A DNA stretch of 6,522 nucleotides, taken from assembly GCA_003551405.1 (NCBI GenBank), contig PUMO01000141.1, positions 1 to 6,522 of the forward strand. The letters run 5' to 3'. Within the stretch, counting starts at the first letter, position 1, and each line of letters starts with the position of its first letter. This document shows, piece after piece, positions 1-6,522 of this stretch. The notes under the pieces were generated by a model that saw only the letters and a list, made by a program, of their open reading frames with translations, searched no databases and was not told where the DNA came from. Made by a program: the position numbers and the translations under genes. The DNA is from Mollicutes bacterium (GTDB lineage Bacteria; Bacillota_I; Bacilli_A; Izemoplasmatales; Izemoplasmataceae).

Positions 1-1
1 T

Positions 2-2938
2 GTGATGAATATTTCGTCAGCGGTCAATATTTTGGATAGTACCGATGCGGCCATGCTTAAAAAAACCGTTGGTGACAGTGTCATGGATAGCTTTTATGAA
101 ATAAGGCCCGATAAGTATCGCGCGATGGTGAAACGGTTGTCTGGCAAGGATGATTCACGCCTTAGATCACAATTGATTCATTTTTATGATGCGCTTATGT
201 ATTTTGAGGCCCCTGAAAACTTTTTGCACAGCATGGAAAGCGAATATTTCACACGTGAGATGTTTGAAACACTGTTTTCGAACTATGAATCGATTATTTT
301 TGAAAAAGTTGCCTTAATCGAATCATCGCTCAATGCACTCAATCAGATTCCTTTTGAGCATGAAGCAAGCAAAAAGTACGTGGATGATTTGAACCAGGCG
401 CTTATCCCCTTGTTAAACGCAGAAGACTATGATGAACTGAGTAAACGTGTCCATACGTTTAAGATGCCAACGCTTCCAAGAAAGAAAGATCCGCTTTTGA
501 AAGAAGAAAAAGCCATGATTGAGGCTTATCGTGATCAGTCTGTCAAACCCTTGCTTGAGGAATTGACGGGCAAAGGCGATAAACTTGGGGACGTGGCGGA
601 TTCAAAGGAGACGCATGCCAAAGCGTTTTTTCAAACTGAAGCTGATGCGATGACGCTTATAAATCTTTTAAAAATGTTTGAAGAACGTTACATGGCCGAA
701 CAAATGAAAAAAGAAACGTTTGATTATGGCAGTGTTGCTCGATTAGTGCTTAAAATCATACGCAGTCATTCATCACTCCGCGATGAAATAAAAGACGGCA
801 TCAATGAAATCATGGTTGATGAATACCAGGATACGAATGCGCTTCAAGAGCAGTTTTTAAGCGAAATCAAACGTGATAATCTTTATATGGTAGGGGATGT
901 CAAGCAATCGATATATCGATTCAGAAATGCTGATCCAAGTATTTTTTCTAGGAAATATACCACATTTAAAAACGATCCATCCAAGGGTGAAGTCATTGAT
1001 TTAAATGCCAATTTCAGAAGCCGAAAAGAAGTCCTTGAAGGCATTAACACAATATTTGCGCCAATGATGGATGCGACCATTGGCGGCATCGATTATGATG
1101 AAAAGCAATCACTAAGCGCCGGCAATCAATCCTTTGAGTCAGTGAAGGATGCTTCAAATCCTAATGGACTTACGATTCATGTGTATGAAAAAGAAGCGTA
1201 TGAGTCGATGTTCAAAGGCACCCTTTCGCATAATGAAATCGAACTGCTTCATATTGCTAAAGACATCAAAAAGAAGGTAAATCGCGGCATGCGTCTAAAA
1301 AAAGATGACACCCTTGAACAGGCAACATACGGCGACTTCACAGTCTTAATCGACCGCGCCAGCAAATTTGAAGACGCCCGCAGAATATTTGCGTATGTCG
1401 GGGTGCCATTAACTGTCCATAAATCGCCCGATTTTACAGTTCATGATGAAATCATGGTGATGCGTCAGCTTTTGACACTGGTAGTCGCACTTGATGATAA
1501 AACCATATATGAAGCCTATTTCCGTCATGCATTCATGAGTGTGGTGCGTTCTTTCATCAGTGATAGTGAAGACGATGATGCGGTTAAACAAGTGCTTGAT
1601 TTTCCCAAGACATATCCGGGAAAAGATGAACTGCTCGGGATGGTTCATGGGCCGTTTTCAACCATGTTTGCATCATTAAAAGCACTCAGTCATCTGAAAA
1701 GGGTTGCGCCCATTGATGAAACCGTGTCGTGTGCTTACGAATGGTTTAATGTGTATGAAAAGACCGCGCGAAAAAGTGATACAGCGTCCATGATTGAACG
1801 CCTTGATAAATTACTCGACCTTGCCAAACAAAAAGCATCGCAAGGCATGAATCTAAAAACATTCATCCAATATTTCCAGCAAGTGGTTGAAGACGATACC
1901 ATAACCCTCGATACACAGTCTGCGGATATTTTTGAAACGAATAAAGTTAACATCATGACCATTCACAAATCCAAGGGGTTAGAGTTTCCTGTTGTCTACA
2001 TGCCGCATCTGGGCAATGGGTTCATATTCAGGGATATGAACAACATGCGGCTGCGTGAGGATCTGGGTATTTTGATTCCGCATGAATACGATGGACTTGA
2101 TAAGCATTTCCTTTATCGTTTGGCGACAACCCTGGACATCACCGATGTTATTTCTGAGAGACTGCGGTTGTTTTATGTTGCCATGACGCGTGCGGTTGAA
2201 CAGCTTCATCTGGTTTATCAGGATGATGAAGCGGCATTAATGCCAAGACGCGATGACACCAACCGTGTCAATAAAGCCTTTAGACGACGGTTGAAATCTT
2301 TTGAAGACGTCATTGGTGCACTTAAAGATAGCTTAAAAGGTCGGTCTAAAACCATTGGGCTTGCGTCCTTTGAAGACGATACAGAGTATATTAAACACCT
2401 ACAAACGGATGCATCGCTTACACCCGGAACGAAGAAAAAGACGTATGAAGCCCAACCCGAGACGCCGGCACCTATTAAAGAACAGTCCTTTTCAAGCGGG
2501 ATTGATACATGGATTGATGCTGAAACCCATAATACGCTGGCCCGCGGAAACTGGCTTCATGATGCGCTTGAAAATCTTGATTTTTTTGAGCCGATCGAAC
2601 CCCAACTCGCCTTGTTTAATATGGAAGAATCAGACAAGGATAAGATTCGTGCCTTTTTTGAATCCGATATCTTTTCCCGGTTTAATTATCGAAAAGTATA
2701 TAAGGAATACCCGTTTGCTTATAAAGATGATGAAGGGCAGAAAACAGGATTTATCGACTTACTTTTGGAAACAGATGACGCATTCATCATCATTGATTAT
2801 AAACTGAAAAACATAGATAAACCGGAATATAAAGCTCAAATTGAGGGGTATGCCAATATGATTGCGTCAATGACCAAAAAACCAGTACATGGTTATTTAT
2901 ATTCCTTGTTGGACGAGCGGTTCAAACAAATACTGTGA
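2..2938 (+). CDS. addA: ATP-dependent helicase/nuclease subunit A (AddA), 5'-truncated by the window edge
   Basis: AddA is the UvrD-like helicase and nuclease subunit of AddAB, which resects DNA double-strand breaks for RecA-dependent repair in the cytoplasm. The 978 codons present (numbered from position 2) show helicase motif II (DEYQD, 273-277), motif III (GDVKQSIYRFR, 298-308), motif IV (NFRSR, 337-341), motif V (TIHKSKGLEF, 653-662) and motif VI (LFYVAMTRA, 723-731). The C-terminal RecB-type nuclease domain has RGNWLH (848-853), GFID (D919), DYK (D932, K934) and Q946-x3-Y950, so both activities look intact. Walker A, motif Ia and the first part of the 1A domain are absent. The first residues already match the AddA region after the conserved HSFC-type segment, so the GTG at 2 and ATG at 5 are internal codons, not starts. 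Adding about 150 missing residues gives roughly 1130, slightly short for the family (about 1200). The gene ends in TGA, 10 nt before the transporter ATPase. AddB would be expected upstream. Confidence 0.95.
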   Translation: MMNISSAVNILDSTDAAMLKKTVGDSVMDSFYEIRPDKYRAMVKRLSGKDDSRLRSQLIHFYDALMYFEAPENFLHSMESEYFTREMFETLFSNYESIIFEKVALIESSLNALNQIPFEHEASKKYVDDLNQALIPLLNAEDYDELSKRVHTFKMPTLPRKKDPLLKEEKAMIEAYRDQSVKPLLEELTGKGDKLGDVADSKETHAKAFFQTEADAMTLINLLKMFEERYMAEQMKKETFDYGSVARLVLKIIRSHSSLRDEIKDGINEIMVDEYQDTNALQEQFLSEIKRDNLYMVGDVKQSIYRFRNADPSIFSRKYTTFKNDPSKGEVIDLNANFRSRKEVLEGINTIFAPMMDATIGGIDYDEKQSLSAGNQSFESVKDASNPNGLTIHVYEKEAYESMFKGTLSHNEIELLHIAKDIKKKVNRGMRLKKDDTLEQATYGDFTVLIDRASKFEDARRIFAYVGVPLTVHKSPDFTVHDEIMVMRQLLTLVVALDDKTIYEAYFRHAFMSVVRSFISDSEDDDAVKQVLDFPKTYPGKDELLGMVHGPFSTMFASLKALSHLKRVAPIDETVSCAYEWFNVYEKTARKSDTASMIERLDKLLDLAKQKASQGMNLKTFIQYFQQVVEDDTITLDTQSADIFETNKVNIMTIHKSKGLEFPVVYMPHLGNGFIFRDMNNMRLREDLGILIPHEYDGLDKHFLYRLATTLDITDVISERLRLFYVAMTRAVEQLHLVYQDDEAALMPRRDDTNRVNKAFRRRLKSFEDVIGALKDSLKGRSKTIGLASFEDDTEYIKHLQTDASLTPGTKKKTYEAQPETPAPIKEQSFSSGIDTWIDAETHNTLARGNWLHDALENLDFFEPIEPQLALFNMEESDKDKIRAFFESDIFSRFNYRKVYKEYPFAYKDDEGQKTGFIDLLLETDDAFIIIDYKLKNIDKPEYKAQIEGYANMIASMTKKPVHGYLYSLLDERFKQIL

Positions 2939-2942
2939 GGTG
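2937..2942 (+). promoter_or_regulatory. Ribosome binding site of the ABC ATPase gene
   Basis: GAGGTG lies 6 nt before the ATG at 2949 and overlaps the addA stop codon. It decides the start: the same reading frame stays open back to an ATG at 2889 inside addA, but the extra 20 residues are unlike an ABC N-terminus, whereas MIDLRGV is a normal first strand. The overlap with the stop codon suggests translational coupling to addA (inference). Confidence 0.75.
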
Positions 2943-2948
2943 TGTGCC

Positions 2949-3644
2949 ATGATTGATTTGAGAGGTGTTATAAAAAGTTATAAACAAGGCGACGTGACCA
3001 CACAAGCTCTTAGGGGTGTGGACGCCCACATCCCCAAACAAAGCTTTTTAATTGTGCTTGGGCCTTCAGGTTCAGGGAAAAGCACATTGCTTAATTTGAT
3101 GGGCGCGCTTGATTTACCCACTGAAGGGACTGTGTCTGTGAATGATGCGATAATTAGTGAAATGGGCAGTAAAACGCGCAGTCAATTTCGCCGCAAGCAT
3201 GTTGGTTTCGTCTTTCAGGATTATAATGTGCTTAATACACTTAGTGTGAAAGAAAACATTGAATTGGGCCAATATCTCTCTAAGCGCCCCATGTCCATTG
3301 ATGAGGCGCTTAGGGCGGTTGGACTAAGTGGATACGAGACGCGCTATCCATACGAACTCAGTGGTGGCGAGCGCCAGCGACTCTCAATTGCACGCGCCAT
3401 TGTTAAACGTCCGGATATCTTGTTTTGTGATGAACCGACTGGGTCACTCGATGAAACGCTCGCCAAAGACGTACTCAGCGTGATTCAATCACTGAATGAA
3501 ACATACGGAACCACTGTCATATTGATTACCCACAATGAAGCCCTTCGCCATATAGGCAGCCATGTCATGCGCTTAAAAAGCGGCCATATTGATAGTTTCA
3601 CAAAAAACCATGAACCCAAATCGATTAAGGACATCACATTTTGA
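2949..3644 (+). CDS. ABC transporter ATP-binding protein, MacB/LolD/FtsE-like family
   Basis: Cytoplasmic ATPase that should drive the permease encoded immediately downstream. The 231 residues carry a complete nucleotide-binding domain: Walker A GPSGSGKST (38-46), Q-loop Q90 in FVFQDYNVL, signature LSGGERQR (137-144), Walker B ILFCDEP (157-163) with catalytic E162, D-loop GSLD (165-168) and H-loop H195. The length, and the wording around the signature (SGGERQRLSIARA) and EPTGSLD, fit the mechanotransmission/exporter class (MacB, LolD, FtsE, BceA-type) rather than importers. The ATG at 2949 is chosen because GAGGTG stands 6 nt upstream and the protein then begins at the expected first beta strand. 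About 25 residues after the H-loop region form a short polar tail (residues 215-231) with no domain that I recognise. The stop codon overlaps the permease start, so the two are almost certainly co-translated. The substrate cannot be told from the ATPase. Confidence 0.95.
   Translation: MIDLRGVIKSYKQGDVTTQALRGVDAHIPKQSFLIVLGPSGSGKSTLLNLMGALDLPTEGTVSVNDAIISEMGSKTRSQFRRKHVGFVFQDYNVLNTLSVKENIELGQYLSKRPMSIDEALRAVGLSGYETRYPYELSGGERQRLSIARAIVKRPDILFCDEPTGSLDETLAKDVLSVIQSLNETYGTTVILITHNEALRHIGSHVMRLKSGHIDSFTKNHEPKSIKDITF
3627..3631 (+). promoter_or_regulatory. Ribosome binding site of the permease gene, supporting a TTG start
   Basis: AAGGA lies inside the last codons of the ATPase gene, 9 nt before the TTG at 3641. 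It supports the rare TTG start. The next in-frame ATG or GTG would remove the first transmembrane segment or its lead-in. Confidence 0.65.
3641..3644 (+). other. Four-base start/stop overlap (TTGA) between ATPase and permease genes
   Basis: The permease start TTG (3641-3643) overlaps the ATPase stop TGA (3642-3644). This is the TTG variant of the common ATGA overlap and is typical of translational re-initiation between subunits of one complex. It implies coupled synthesis of the two transporter subunits (inference). Confidence 0.8.
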
Positions 3645-5953
3645 AACCACTCATACTGCATACCGTCCGGTTGTTGAAGGGCCAATGGCGTTCATTGTTG
3701 TTGCTCGGTGTGATTCTTGCGCTCTCAGCCTTCACCTATAGTGTGGTGCATTTGGGGGTTGGCACTATTGAAGAAAACACCGATGCGTATTTTGAGTCAC
3801 ATGTACAAGAGGACTTTTCAATCATAACCACCCCAACGATTGCGAGCAGTGAAAGAGAGGCACTTGAAAATTGTCCGTTTGCGTTTAGCATAGAAGCGCT
3901 ATATGATGCGTCCCCATCATGTTTTGAAGCATTGATGGATCACCGTGTTGAAACATTTGACGCATATGGTGAGGCGACCCTTGAAGCGCGCATCTATAAA
4001 GATGGTGTCATTCGCGAAAACGAAGATGCCCATGATATTCGTGTCTTCTTGGACGGTGACACCATTAATAAGACATATTTGGAAGCGGGATCCATGCCAA
4101 CAGGGGATGATGAGATTGCGATTTTGTCCAATTATGCTTCACACAATGGCTATACCCTTGGAGACACTTTGGAAACGGAAGGAAAAAGTTATACCATTAC
4201 CGGCTTTATTTTACTTCCCGATTATAACTTGCCCGCGATTCAACATCCTTTATTTTTCATGAGTGAGACCCAGACACTCGCTGTGATGGACAAATCAGCA
4301 TTTGATGATTATGGCGGAAGCATTGATGCCCATATTGCCGGTGTTTTTGATTCGGAATCTTTTGATTTGTCAGTTTACAGCGAAGCTGATAGCTATCTGC
4401 ACGGTTTGTTAACTGAAAATAATCTTCGAAGCGGTGCTGTTTATGCAGAAATTGAAGGGTCGCGCGGTGCGTCGCTTGCGCTCAGTGTTTTAATTGCGTT
4501 CATTGGTATCGTTGTGGTGGGTCTGATGCTTAAAAAGGCGGTGGACCGCTCCAAGCGTCCCTTTGGTGTTCTTAAGGCGCTCGGTCTTAATTTCAAAGAA
4601 ATTACGCTGCCCTTTTTATTGCTTGTCACCTTGTTTTCTCTTTTTTTCCTACTTGTAGGGACGATACTAGGGTGGACCTTTGCGCCTTCGCTTCAGCAGT
4701 TTTTTCTAATGATTTATCTGTTGCCTGAAGGTGTTGTTTCGCTAAATATTTCCACCGTCATGGTCAGTGTACTCGTGCCCTTTTTTGTACTTCTGAGCTT
4801 AAGTCTAATTATAATCCGTCGCTTACTGGGTAAAGAGCCTGTTGTTTTAATGCGCCCGCTAAGCTCTGTAGAACGAACCATTCGGTTTAAAAGGATGCGA
4901 CGTTTGCTTGCCAGGGCCCCTTTTTTCACTCGGTTTCAACTTGCATTTTTAACGCGTAATCTTTTAAAGACAACGGTATTTACAATCGGTGTGATTCTTT
5001 CAGTGTTTTTAGCCTTTTTAGCCTTTGCGTTGGATGGGGTGTTTGACGAAACACTCGATGCTTACTACGAAAGTATTGATGTGACCCATACGGCCCATTT
5101 GCTTGGCGAAACCAATCCCCCGGATGAAGGTGAAAGGGTGATTGAAGTGGACGGACGCATGCATGATACTCAAGCCTTTGTGATTGGCCTTGATGCTGCG
5201 CAGACGCTTCACCCCCTGGAAGATGAAAATGGTGCGTCTTTGCTTGGGGACCTTAACGAAGGCGCAGTCATTTCAAAAAGTTTCCAGCTTTTATCCGGCC
5301 TTGAAGTCGGTGATGAAGCGACACTGAACTTATATGGTGAACAGAAACAAGTCACCATCGAGGGTGTGGCGGACATTTACCCTGGCAATCATGTTTTTAT
5401 GGACCGTGCGTCCCTTAGTGAAAGCTTTTTGGATTCACTGGATTTTTATAATGCACTTTACCATGACGCCCCTTTTGACAATGATTATGACCGCGTGATT
5501 GAAACTGAAAACATCCTCGCTTCAAGTGAGCAAATCAATGAAGTTATCATGCGTGTGCTATATGTCATGATTGTGAGTGCCATCGTCATCGGTGTCATCA
5601 TCATGGCGCTCCTTACTGGTGTAACCATCAGTGACAATGGCTATAACATCGCCCTTCTAAAAGTACTTGGTTACAACAATAAAGAAATTGGTCGCATGAT
5701 TCTTGGCGGGTATAACAAAATGCTGGTGCTTGGCTTTATCATAGCCATTCCAATCAGTCTTGTCAGTTTTTCGGTAATGACCCAACTGTTTGCGGATGTT
5801 TATTCACTGGTATGGCCAATGCGCATTCATGTGTGGCAAATATTTATGATTTTTGTGCTTTATGGTATGATTTATATGATTGTTGCGATGCGTGCACGCC
5901 GTGAAATCGAACGTGTTTCACTGCAAAAAGCATTAAAAATTTATCAAGACTAG
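3641..5953 (+). CDS. ABC transporter permease with two FtsX/MacB-type halves
   Basis: Membrane subunit of the transporter whose ATPase precedes it. The 770 residues read as two similar halves, with eight predicted membrane helices by inspection. Half one: TM1 (about 18-38), an outer domain (39-276), then TM2 (278-297), TM3 (324-348) and TM4 (370-392). Half two: TM5 (444-464), an outer domain (465-636), then TM6 (637-660), TM7 (694-714) and TM8 (732-750). Each half has the FtsX cytoplasmic-loop signature after its second helix (LKALGLNFKEI, 311-321; LKVLGYNNKEI, 673-683) and ends in a similar basic/hydrophobic tail (EPVVLMRP, 399-406; ERVSLQKALK, 757-766). The outer domains show MacB-periplasmic-domain-like stretches (EAGSMPTGDDEIAI near 148, ITGFILLPDY at 186-195; EGAVIS at 540, IEGVADIYPG at 573-582). 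There is no signal peptide beyond TM1. The start is TTG at 3641, backed by AAGGA 9 nt upstream and the overlap with the ATPase stop. Outer domains are strongly acidic and hold the only two cysteines (78 and 94). Lipoprotein or peptide release, or antimicrobial-peptide defence, are known roles in this superfamily; the sequence does not decide between them. Confidence 0.9.
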   Translation: MKPLILHTVRLLKGQWRSLLLLGVILALSAFTYSVVHLGVGTIEENTDAYFESHVQEDFSIITTPTIASSEREALENCPFAFSIEALYDASPSCFEALMDHRVETFDAYGEATLEARIYKDGVIRENEDAHDIRVFLDGDTINKTYLEAGSMPTGDDEIAILSNYASHNGYTLGDTLETEGKSYTITGFILLPDYNLPAIQHPLFFMSETQTLAVMDKSAFDDYGGSIDAHIAGVFDSESFDLSVYSEADSYLHGLLTENNLRSGAVYAEIEGSRGASLALSVLIAFIGIVVVGLMLKKAVDRSKRPFGVLKALGLNFKEITLPFLLLVTLFSLFFLLVGTILGWTFAPSLQQFFLMIYLLPEGVVSLNISTVMVSVLVPFFVLLSLSLIIIRRLLGKEPVVLMRPLSSVERTIRFKRMRRLLARAPFFTRFQLAFLTRNLLKTTVFTIGVILSVFLAFLAFALDGVFDETLDAYYESIDVTHTAHLLGETNPPDEGERVIEVDGRMHDTQAFVIGLDAAQTLHPLEDENGASLLGDLNEGAVISKSFQLLSGLEVGDEATLNLYGEQKQVTIEGVADIYPGNHVFMDRASLSESFLDSLDFYNALYHDAPFDNDYDRVIETENILASSEQINEVIMRVLYVMIVSAIVIGVIIMALLTGVTISDNGYNIALLKVLGYNNKEIGRMILGGYNKMLVLGFIIAIPISLVSFSVMTQLFADVYSLVWPMRIHVWQIFMIFVLYGMIYMIVAMRARREIERVSLQKALKIYQD

Positions 5954-5958
5954 AGGTG
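5953..5958 (+). promoter_or_regulatory. Ribosome binding site of rsgA
   Basis: GAGGTG begins on the last base of the permease stop TAG and ends 3 nt before the rsgA ATG (5 nt if only GAGG is counted). The tight spacing to the permease stop suggests that rsgA is translated from the same transcript (inference). Confidence 0.7.
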
Positions 5959-5961
5959 CTT

Positions 5962-6522
5962 ATGAAAGAAGGAAGAATTATTAAACTCATTGGCGGACAA
6001 TATAGCGTCATCGATACGGATGAAGAAACCCACATCCTTAAACCGCGCGGCATCTTCAGACATCATAATGAAAGCCCCAAAGTTGGGGATTGGGTTCAGT
6101 TTGATGAGGGGTTGATACAAACGGTATCGCCGCGCTTTAATGACTTAGTACGTCCGCCGATCGCAAATGTCGATCAAGCCGTACTGATCAATTCACTCAA
6201 ACGGCCTGATTTCTCCTTCTTTTTGCTTGATCGGTTCTTATTGATGGCTGAAAGTGAAGCGATTCGTCCGGTGATTGTCGTCAATAAGATAGATGCCATC
6301 AGTGATGCGGCCCTTAACCAAATTAAGCAGGTCTTGACCTACTATGCGTCATATTTTGATGTCTTTTACGTGAGCGCCAAGGACCCTAAAACCTTAGGGG
6401 ACCTCCCCAACATTTTCACCGATAAAATCAGTGTATTTGCCGGTCAAAGCGGTGCAGGAAAAAGTGCGCTTCTCAATGCCCTAAACAGTGATTTTAAACT
6501 GATTGAAGGCGAAACATCCAAA
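5962..6522 (+). CDS. rsgA: Small ribosomal subunit biogenesis GTPase RsgA, 3'-truncated by the window edge
   Basis: RsgA (YjeQ/YloQ/CpgA) is a cytoplasmic GTPase that binds the 30S subunit during late maturation; its GTPase activity is stimulated by the ribosome. The 187 codons present show the N-terminal OB-fold domain (about 1-65, including KVGDWV at 40-45), the linker typical of the family (LVRPPIANVDQ, 62-72; LLDRFL, 88-93), and the circularly permuted G-domain order: G4 NKID (108-111), G5 VSAK (137-140), then the P-loop G1 GQSGAGKS (161-168). G4 before G1 is diagnostic of this family. The window ends at residue 187, in the region just before the expected GRHTTT switch I motif, so G2, G3 and the C-terminal zinc-binding domain are not visible. 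Full length would be about 290-300. The ATG at 5962 has GAGGTG upstream, and the protein starts directly at the first OB strand. The stop-to-start gap to the permease is 8 nt. Confidence 0.96.
   Translation, partial: MKEGRIIKLIGGQYSVIDTDEETHILKPRGIFRHHNESPKVGDWVQFDEGLIQTVSPRFNDLVRPPIANVDQAVLINSLKRPDFSFFLLDRFLLMAESEAIRPVIVVNKIDAISDAALNQIKQVLTYYASYFDVFYVSAKDPKTLGDLPNIFTDKISVFAGQSGAGKSALLNALNSDFKLIEGETSK

Noticed and set aside
2..7. GTG-ATG at the very start of the window as a genuine addA start codon
   Set aside because: A start there would delete Walker A and motif Ia, which AddA needs; the alignment of the first residues to the middle of domain 1A/1B and the window edge explain the missing part better.
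883..2209. Minus-strand open frames of 68-79 codons inside addA (883-1089, 1409-1648, 1735-1962, 1979-2209)
   Set aside because: They are antisense to strongly conserved helicase regions, have no recognisable domain, and are of a length expected by chance opposite a long gene.
2355..2807. 150-codon open frame on the + strand inside addA
   Set aside because: It lies wholly within the addA nuclease linker and domain in another frame. Its product is rich in Arg, Pro and Ile with no recognisable domain, while the addA frame carries clear conserved motifs there.
2871..2903. Possible promoter before the ATPase (TGACCA and TATATT)
   Set aside because: The two boxes are 21 nt apart and the -35 match is poor; they also lie within addA coding sequence.
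2889..2948. Upstream ATG extension of the ATPase by 20 residues
   Set aside because: The extension overlaps the end of addA, has no ribosome binding site of note, and does not resemble an ABC N-terminus; the ATG at 2949 has GAGGTG at good spacing.
3202..3227. TATAAT box with TTGGTT upstream inside the ATPase gene
   Set aside because: The spacing is only 14 nt and the bases encode the conserved Q-loop region (FQDYNVL), so the match is explained by coding.
3485..6053. Open frames within the transporter genes and rsgA start: minus strand 3485-3685, 4441-4629, 4714-4929, 5018-5212, 5844-6053, and plus strand 3945-4262
   Set aside because: All are shadows of the ATPase, permease or rsgA reading frames and show no independent domain.
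1..6522. Search for a novel defence system, CRISPR array, tRNA, insertion sequence, integrase site or riboswitch
   Set aside because: No direct-repeat array, cloverleaf, terminal inverted repeat or leader-like gap was seen; the window is almost entirely filled by four genes of recognisable families. AddA here has the ordinary repair architecture and no defence partner beside it.

Overview
The window holds four genes, all on the + strand and packed almost end to end: the 3' part of addA (AddA helicase-nuclease), a two-gene ABC transporter (ATPase then permease) of the FtsX/MacB-like class, and the 5' part of rsgA (circularly permuted ribosome-assembly GTPase). The gaps are 10 nt (addA to ATPase), a 4-nt overlap (ATPase to permease) and 8 nt (permease to rsgA). 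No stretch without a gene exceeds about 10 bases. I found no terminator and no convincing promoter at the junctions, and no RNA gene, mobile element or CRISPR array. The whole window could lie in one transcription unit, which is an inference from spacing.

Organism: AddA in place of RecB, a transporter with no outer-membrane or adaptor component, strong GAGG/AAGGA ribosome binding sites and moderately AT-rich coding sequence all suggest a low-GC Gram-positive lineage (Bacillota) or a wall-less relative that uses the standard code. Tryptophan is written TGG and two genes end in TGA, so the mycoplasma code (TGA = Trp) is unlikely. I cannot name a genus from the sequence.

Layout: 2-2938 is addA, missing roughly its first 150 codons including the Walker A motif; the remaining helicase motifs and the C-terminal nuclease motif are intact. 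2949-3644 is a complete ABC ATPase. 3641-5953 is a complete 770-residue permease made of two FtsX-type halves, each with an acidic extracellular domain. 5962-6522 is rsgA up to just past the G1/P-loop, where the window ends.

How they work together: ATPase and permease clearly form one transporter. AddA (with AddB, not in this window) processes DNA double-strand ends, and RsgA matures the 30S subunit. Neither has an obvious functional tie to the transporter, so the cluster looks like compact genome packing rather than one pathway. I see no evidence of a previously undescribed system. The least explained part is the transporter: its substrate is unknown, its outer domains are very acidic, and its only two cysteines lie close together in the first outer domain.
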